A stretch of DNA of 64,000 nt, taken from contig JAQFVV010000158.1 in NCBI GenBank assembly GCA_028023455.1, forward strand, positions 2,044,001-2,108,000, in the 5' to 3' direction. The position numbers were made by a program, and so were the translations under genes. Source of the DNA: Epiperipatus broadwayi. Lineage: Eukaryota > Onychophora > Udeonychophora > Euonychophora > Peripatidae. Positions 58,404-64,000 of this stretch are shown here, piece after piece (position 1 is the first letter of the stretch; every line of letters begins with the position of its first letter). A model generated the notes under the pieces. The model was not told the DNA's origin. It saw nothing but the letters and a program-made list of their open reading frames with translations, and ran no database searches.

Positions 58404-59147
58404 TTAAGCAATGAAAAATTTACTTATTTTATCTTCAATTTTTGTAATAATTAATTTATTCAAGTAAGTGTTCATTTTAGTCTTGGACATATATAATGGT
58501 ATGTCCAAGAAAGCAGACGGGAGCACCATAAAATTAGATGGCATTTTTTTATCTGTAGCTAACTGCCAGGCTGCAGACTTCATTGGTTGAATAATTGAGC
58601 CAGTTTCAGCCTGAAAATTTTCTAAGATATTCATCACAACTTGGATATTATAGCTGTTTTGAAATATTATTATAATATCATCAATGAATGCTGTAACAGC
58701 TACCTGCAATCCCAAGTGCGGAAGACAAAGGCCGGGAACAAGATTCTCAATCTTACAAAAAAGAGGGTCTATATAAACTGCAAACAGAAGAGCTGCCAGG
58801 GAAGAACCCTGTGGAATACCGCTCTTAGGGATAAAAAAATCAGATCTTCTCATAAAGTTTTTAAAAAAAATTCTATTTTTAATATAGTTTTCAACAGCAT
58901 TCACCAACCATATGTGATCTGTGATTAAAAGATGGAGGGACTGAATCAAATATGGCCAATGGACCAGATCAAAAGCAGCCCTAAAATCTATTTGGATAGC
59001 ATAATATTGGATTAAGTTTAAATCCCTTGCCTCGTGAATTTTTAAGGCAGCATTTACTGCACGTCTACTCTTAATGGCATGCTGAATGGAAGATATTCTA
59101 ATATTGATAAGGTGAAAGAGAATTTTAGCTAGAATCTTCTGAATCAA
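58404..59147 (-). pseudogene. Tx1-like ORF2 reverse transcriptase
   Basis: A 247-codon open piece with the RT core. KILAKILFHLINIRI opens it. The motif-A stretch is AIQIDFRAAFDLVHWPYL (Asp54), then SGIPQGSSLAALLF (109-122) and the catalytic box TAFIDDIIII (152-161). The box reads FIDD instead of the usual Y/FADD. The two Asp residues are kept but the Ala is Ile, which would be expected to disturb the active site. The N-terminal YRPISLL block is missing through a frameshift and deletion near 59,140-59,400. A frame break follows near 58,404. Confidence 0.87.
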
Positions 59148-59352
59148 TATCTTCTACAGAAATATGTCTCAGTTCATCAATTGTTAGACTTTGCATTAAT
59201 TTGTCTTTTTTAAGGCTAAATATTACTCTGTTGATAATAAAGGGCCACTCAATTCTCTCATGACACAACTGATTAAAAAATCTCCACATTGCAAATCTGA
59301 GAACATAGTTAAGTTGTTTATAAACAAAGGCTGGGATTGTGTCATTCACCAT
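59125..59352 (-). pseudogene. Tx1-like ORF2 linker fragment
   Basis: A 75-codon open piece between endonuclease and RT reads PAFVYKQLNYVLRFAMWRFF, then a Leu-rich and Asp/Glu-rich end (ISVEDIDSEDSS). It overlaps the RT frame by 23 bases because of a frameshift. DNA to 59,767 is a further decayed linker. It has no motif of its own, and the assignment rests on position. Confidence 0.6.
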
Positions 59353-59767
59353 TATTGATTGTACCTTGAGGATATTAATTTTATCCTGAATATCCTGATT
59401 TGAAATATACTCTTTCTGTTACCCACTTATGATACTAATGCATTGATCAATGAAACCTGTACTTACACCAAATTTCATTTTTAAATTTTCAAATATGTAA
59501 TTATCAACATAAATTCCAGAGGCAATGCTATCATCATCTTTGGTGATACTGGCAATACCCCTAGAGTGGGAATTTAGCATAGTTTATCATGGATTTTGAT
59601 AATTTACTCAAGTTAGGAATTAATTTCCTGACCATATTGTATGAGCGTCTTGATGCATAAGTTGATGTAAGCTGTTGTATTAATCTTGTAAACTATTTAT
59701 CAATTGATGATTAGGTCTGAGGTAGGTAACATTGCGTAAGACTCTCTGAATTTCAGAGATTCTATTT

Positions 59768-60622
59768 TTATTTCATTGATAAAATATTCTGTGCATTCTT
59801 ATAACATATTCTAGAGAGATCTTTTTTAATTTTAAAACAAGCAATACAGGGTGGTAGGTCTGAACATTTTGTATAATAATTAATGATAGTCAAGATAACA
59901 AATAATTGGTCAATCGAGAGCAAAACACCATCTCTAACATTTATCCTAATAGAAAATCTATATTGATTTTTGATTTGATAATAGTTATAAAGAACTAACT
60001 TTACACAGAGGTGATCTGAAAAACCAACCAGAAATGTATTAATAGTTGACTCATTGAGCTTATGCCCCGACACAAAGAAAAGGTCTATAAGAGACGAGAA
60101 TCTGCTATTAAAGAAAGTATATGCGTTATTTGGATATTTTTCATGCAATGGATATAGTGAAATTTCTTTCATTTTATTTTGTAATGCAATAGGAAGAGAT
60201 CGGGATGTATAATTAAGGTCACCACCCAGAATTATAATCCCTGGTTTTTGTAAGAACCTATTTTGAACATTAAGGATTATATTTACAATATCATTACCCT
60301 TAGCTATGGAGTATACAGCAATCAGATAGTGCAAAACTGCCTGATAAACAAAGGAAAGCACAATATAGTTTGTTTGTAAAAACAACAACTGAATTTTTTC
60401 AATCTCTGAATGCATATATGTTAAAACAGCTGCGCCTTGAGCAGGCCTATCATTAGGTTTAAAAAGCAAAATATTCTGTTGAGATAATTTATCAATTACA
60501 TAACCAAGTGTATTATGGTTAATTTTAGTCTCAGTTAAAATTACTATTTCATATTTTTCTTTAGATAAATAGTCAACAATTTTATCAACTTTACCTGGGC
60601 TATTTAATCCTCTAATATTAAG
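59768..60622 (-). pseudogene. Tx1-like ORF2 endonuclease
   Basis: The true frame extends upstream of the first Met-like codon to 60,622, where TAA precedes it. It opens with LNIRGLNSPGKVDKIVDYL (catalytic Asn box) and EIVILTETKI (catalytic Glu). Later come ILGGDLNYTSR (GDxN box), SLIDLFFVSG (Asp) and GFSDHLCVKL (SDH). The Asn, Glu, Asp and His landmarks are all present, so the endonuclease domain is nearly intact apart from the lack of an ATG. The frame overlaps the last codons of ORF1 (stop at 60,604) in another frame. It ends with a stop at 59,768 before the RT. The role is nicking of target DNA. Confidence 0.87.
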
Positions 60623-61101
60623 TTAGTATACTGAGGGATTTGTTCATAATTATTGGAATAATTTGACCCTTTACCCACAAATATATCACTTATAGTTTCA
60701 TTCATAATTTCATTTGTATCATTGTGATAACCAATTTTGATATTAAACTCAGAATTACTACCCAACCGATCTAGCATCGTAGGATTATTCTCTATAATAT
60801 TGGTATTTCTGTCAACTCCTTCTGTATTAATTCCAGAATCAGTATTGTTATAAACACATTCAGTAACAATATCACTATTGAGCTGTATTCCTTCACCAAA
60901 ATTTATATCAGAATTTATATTGTTATTAATACACCCAATATCACTGGGGCAAACCAACTCATCAACTTCTTGAGCAAAACTATTTACAGAAGATGATACT
61001 TCAGCAGGCTCAGAAGATTGGCTGGAACTCACATCAATATCATCAACATCACAAAAATCATTATCAATATTTTTGTTAATATTACTACTATGTCTGCCCA
61101 C
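60604..61101 (-). pseudogene. Tx1-like ORF1, acidic C-terminal part
   Basis: A 165-codon open piece, very rich in Asn, Asp, Ser and Glu, continues the ORF1 frame after a frameshift near 61,080 (the frames overlap at 61,029-61,101). It has no recognised domain and is probably disordered. The stop at 60,604 overlaps the start of the ORF2 endonuclease frame by ~19 bases. Confidence 0.7.
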
Positions 61102-61367
61102 ATCTTAACGTTATTAGTTCCACATAAATGATAGCTTCTATCAAATTTATTACATTTTACACAATTCCCAGTCACACACATAGCAGCTATATGACCAACT
61201 CTGTTGCATTTAAAACACAGGGGTGTTCTTCCTTTCAATATAACAGAAATTGGCATTTGGTCTTTGAACAACCTATGTAGTAGTGAATCTTTCACAATAC
61301 CTTTTTTTAGCTTAAGGACAACTTTCCATGAGTTTGTAGGAATTTGGAAAGAGATACCAGGGGTCAT
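61029..61367 (-). pseudogene. Tx1-like ORF1, zinc-knuckle part
   Basis: A 112-codon open piece contains PLCFKCNRVGHIAAMC, a perfect C-x2-C-x4-H-x4-C zinc knuckle, followed by CVKCNKF...YHLC, a second, degenerate one. Upstream, SFQIPTNSWKVVLKL and VKDSLLHRLFKDQMPISVIL resemble the gag-like segment before knuckles in LINE ORF1 proteins. It would bind the element's RNA. The last ~20 residues (ILTKILIMIFVMLM) are read out of frame after the frameshift. Confidence 0.85.
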
Positions 61368-61639
61368 CTCTCTTCCAATGTAATTACTTCAGCATAATTG
61401 GCTAACTGGGTTTTAAAGAACTCTACATTAAAGTTAGGGTGTGTATGTAGAACCCTACCGAATACTAAAGGGTTAGAATCTTTTGATATGTAATATATCT
61501 TATGTCCCTGCACCTGTTTTATTAGACTCTCCGCTAGATCTTTCTGTTCCTTATTAAAATATTCAATAGAAATAAAACCTCTTGCTGGGAAGAACGCAAT
61601 GTGTTTAATCGATTGCATTAATCCATTATTACTCAACAA
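61364..61639 (-). pseudogene. Tx1-like ORF1, gag-like N-terminal domain
   Basis: A 91-codon open piece whose frame extends upstream to about 61,705 (NNSNKNSEHILDKPDLNEYL). It includes FFPARGFISIEYFNKEQ and an RNA-recognition-like alternation of short hydrophobic strands. It ends with VITLEER and runs into the zinc-knuckle piece through a frameshift (4-base overlap). In the intact protein it would be continuous with the knuckles. Confidence 0.65.
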
Positions 61640-61734
61640 GACTAGATACTCATTTAAATCAGGCTTGTCTAAGATGTGCTCACTGTTTTTGTTTGAATTA
61701 TTAAACTAAAAATGGAAGTATTAGGGGCATGCAG

Positions 61735-61917
61735 TTAATAAGATTTTTTTTTCGAGTATGAGTTTAACTTTATGAAAGTTTTTGAGTATGAACGTGATAA
61801 TAGTTGAGCATGTGATAATTTATCATTCAGTTCGGCAAATTGCGTCGGTTTGTTAATATTTTCGGCTGATTTATTTGCTTCAATTTTATCATCTAATAAC
61901 TTTGTTATTGCTGGCAT
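61735..61917 (-). pseudogene. Tx1-like ORF1, N-terminus
   Basis: The first ATG in frame is at 61,917 (MPAITKLLDDKIEANKSAEN). The frame is also open further upstream to 61,953, but without an ATG. The sequence is charged and helical. A stop at 61,735 and a T-rich run (61,743-61,752) interrupt it before the gag-like domain. I take it as the start of ORF1 because of position and strand only. Confidence 0.5.
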
Positions 61918-61953
61918 CTTATATTGATAGAAAAAAACTTTGCCATACAGCAA

Positions 61954-63893
61954 TCCCGTTAAATGCTAACACAGATTTGAAAGGCCAAGCAAAGTTCTAA
62001 ATTCAATCAAATGATGGTGACATAGTCCTCACAAAAAAATATCTATTACATCTCTGCAAATACAACTGATGACATAGTTTTGATAATCCAGGATGAGATC
62101 AAATTTACTACAAAGGCTCTTATGAAATTAGTGTAATTACTGAAAAAAAAAAAAACCCATTGGTTATCTCTCTATAATAACTGTGACAATCGTTATTGCA
62201 TCCTTCAGTTACATATATAGCAAATCCAATTATAATCTTTTTTTCATTGTTTTCTATTACTTTTTTTTTTCTCTTTTAAAATTAGTAAGACCATACTCTT
62301 TTATGGATGGTTGATAATCATGAATGATGTGAAAAAGAGGAGTTAACTCCAGGGAATACTTTGAAAATATAACTCATTTTTTTTAAATATTTGATATTTG
62401 TAAAAGTTAATTTGGTACATTATCTAGAAAAGTTTTATAAACATTCATGAACTCACTGTGGATAAATAAAGTAACTATAAGATTACTGTTTCTAAAAAAA
62501 TATTGTTGAAATTCCAAGATAATATGCTGCATTTAATTTCCTGCAATAATGTAATGTATTAGAAATTATACCTGTTCAGGAATAAAGTTAAGACTAATAA
62601 ACTTAGCACTAACTAAAAAACAAAACAAAAACAAGTAATATGGACCCCCAATCTAATGTCATATTAAAAAATTGTAATAGGTTAGTAAAAAAAAAAAAAG
62701 TTTAAATTTAAGTGAAATCGGTAAATTTTTAAAACTTTCTCTTATCAAAGAATGCATAAAATGTATGGCAAAACAGTTTAGTTAAAAAAAGATTTAAACA
62801 ATTAAATAAAATAAAGATTAAGCCAGTTTTGTTTGATAAGAGATTCAAATGCAAATGTTTTGCAAGTTCATTCAATTAGACAATGAAAGTGTTTTTCAAA
62901 TTCTTGTAATTTAAATAAAATCAAATCAAGCGTCCAAAAAAAAAAAAAATATATAATGGTGTAAAAAACTAGATTAACAAAGTCTGTGAAAAATAAGATC
63001 CGTTATTCAAAAACAAAATAAAACATATGAAGTCACTTTTTCTTGGAAATAAATCAATCTGGATTCTCACTTTATTCAAGCTATGTTGGACCTTCATTAT
63101 GTGGCGGAGTAGATCAGATGAAAAACTGCCAACTGTTGAAATCTATCCTGGACATCTAAAAACTTGACATGCTATTTTCCAACAAATACCTAGTTAAAAT
63201 AAAACAATCCTTAATTCATATTTCAAAACTGGAGATTGTTAAAGAATATTATGGCCATTTATTAATTAATACTTGCCATCGTGAAGAAAACAAACCACGG
63301 CTATATAATTTGCTTTGTAGATTTTATTTTAGTTTATATTTAATACTAACAAGCTATATTTTATATTTTGAATTGTTTAAAACAGAAAGTGAAAGTTAAA
63401 AAAAAAGATTAAAAAATAAAAAAAGAAATTTGCTCCGTATTGTATTTAGTATATATGTTATAATTTGCATTTTTAAAAAATGAACTTTTCTTTAATGTAC
63501 ATGTTAATCAAATTAACGCTGATTAAAAAATGTAAAATAATGTGTCCAAGTAGTTAAATAATAAAGGCAATAATTATAAGTAATTTTAAGTTAAAGATTA
63601 TTTAAATCATGGTCAAGTTTATTTATAAATAATTTAACTCTTATTGCTGTGAATTAGATTTTGGGTGAGCTTATGATATATTCGCAGTTGTTATGTTCAC
63701 TTTTGAATAGTTAAATATTTCTATATCTATATGGGACTCATTTGAGATTTTGTTACATTAAATTAAAAATCGGTCTAAAAAAAGCCATCTCTGTAGTTAA
63801 ATTGTAATGTTATTAAATCGGGATTGGACATAAAGTGGCTGCTCCTTAGAGTTAACTGTTGTGGAAGAAAGCTGTAGCAGTTAAATGGATCCC
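61954..63893. other. AT-rich stretch, nothing recognised
   Basis: Contains poly(A) runs (62,142-62,155, 62,688-62,699 and about 62,936-62,949) and a chance-like 76-codon frame at 63,169-63,399 with no recognised domain. It may include the 5'UTR or promoter of the Tx1-like LINE just right of 61,953, but no start signal is identifiable. Confidence 0.5.
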
Positions 63894-64000
63894 ATGATTG
63901 CTGGTTTAGCATGAAATACGTATATTGGTGATTATTTATCTTTCCAACATATGTGTGTTCAAGTGTATCAGTGTTATGAGATAGTGTGGAGAGTGGTGGG
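63894..64000 (+). repeat. 107-bp repeat, continues past window end
   Basis: An ungapped inverse match to 52,098-52,204 with seven differences. The match reaches the last base of the window, so the unit is cut by the window edge. The sequence just left of 63,894 does not match, which marks one end of the unit. Confidence 0.85.

Larger units (their letters stand above)
57135..61953 (-). mobile_element. Tx1/L1-like LINE with ORF1 and ORF2
   Basis: The minus strand carries, in order, an ORF1 with zinc knuckles (61,917-60,604), an endonuclease (60,622-59,768), a degraded linker, the RT (about 59,352-58,404), a post-RT domain (58,365-57,829), the remains of a CCHC finger (about 57,800-57,740), and a 3'UTR. 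It ends in an AATAAA signal (57,161-57,166, minus strand) and a poly(A) tract at 57,136-57,148. Motifs such as LNIRGLNSPGK and KEKGGLGLID, together with the poly(A) tail, place it near the L1/Tx1 group. Frameshifts and stops make this copy inactive. The 5' boundary is not defined. Confidence 0.88.

Noticed and set aside
1-64000. CRISPR array, operon, prophage or defence system
   Set aside because: No regularly spaced identical repeats, no clustered same-strand genes with short spacing, and clear eukaryotic transposon content throughout.

Overview
The window is very AT-rich animal (metazoan) nuclear DNA. It shows no operons, no ribosome-binding sites and no dense coding. Instead there are long AT-rich stretches with many homopolymer and (AT)n runs, and recognisable pieces of non-LTR retrotransposons (LINEs), tRNA-derived SINEs and non-autonomous DNA transposons. 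The RTE-type LINE proteins are of a kind common in invertebrates such as arachnids, insects and molluscs. The sequence does not identify the species. No bacterial, plasmid, viral or CRISPR content is visible, and no rRNA or functional tRNA gene was found.

Layout, left to right. 1.0-2.2 kb: a decayed antisense RTE fragment. 2.27-5.9 kb: a LINE of an unassigned clade ('LINE-A', minus strand, 5'-truncated), bracketed by ~110-130 bp inverted repeats. 6.2-6.7 kb: a second RTE fragment (endonuclease part). 7.0-7.6 kb: a possible unidentified coding relic. 14.3-14.45 kb: a three-unit ~45-bp tandem repeat. 16.07-18.11 kb: an RTE copy with a 5' end but no 3' half. 20.76-21.05 kb: the decayed C-terminal end of a pogo/Tigger-like transposase. 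22.6-26.75 kb: inverted RTE 3'UTR modules, then the best-preserved element in the window, a complete RTE LINE on the plus strand with endonuclease and reverse transcriptase separated by one frameshift. 29.57-31.21 kb: a large fold-back element whose two arms fill most of its 1.64 kb. 31.21-31.86 kb: the 3' tail of a Tx1/L1-like LINE abutting it. 37.8-38.0 kb: a compact MITE-like hairpin. 39.5-40.0 kb: a tandem duplication and a SINE-like relic. 43.0-45.83 kb: a near-full-length but decayed RTE on the minus strand. 46.46-48.58 kb: a ~2.1 kb almost pure purine tract. 50.13-50.26 kb: a minimal tRNA-derived SINE with a perfect 13-bp target-site duplication. 51.80-51.88 kb: a candidate 3'-terminal coding exon of a host gene on the minus strand. 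52.3-52.88 kb: diverged tandem repeats ending in a perfect G-quadruplex motif. 53.29-55.14 kb: a second 5'-truncated LINE-A copy. 57.14-61.92 kb: a long Tx1/L1-like LINE with a zinc-knuckle ORF1 and an endonuclease/reverse transcriptase ORF2. 63.89-64.0 kb: a repeat matching 52.10-52.20 kb in inverse orientation.

The retrotransposon genes work as in other LINEs. The endonuclease nicks target DNA, and the reverse transcriptase copies the element's own RNA onto the nick (target-primed reverse transcription). ORF1 of the Tx1-like element supplies an RNA-binding, zinc-knuckle protein. Nearly all copies are broken. Only the RTE at 23.2-26.7 kb is close to intact. Nearly every LINE copy lies on the minus strand, with that RTE the exception. 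Apart from one short candidate exon I see no convincing host gene.
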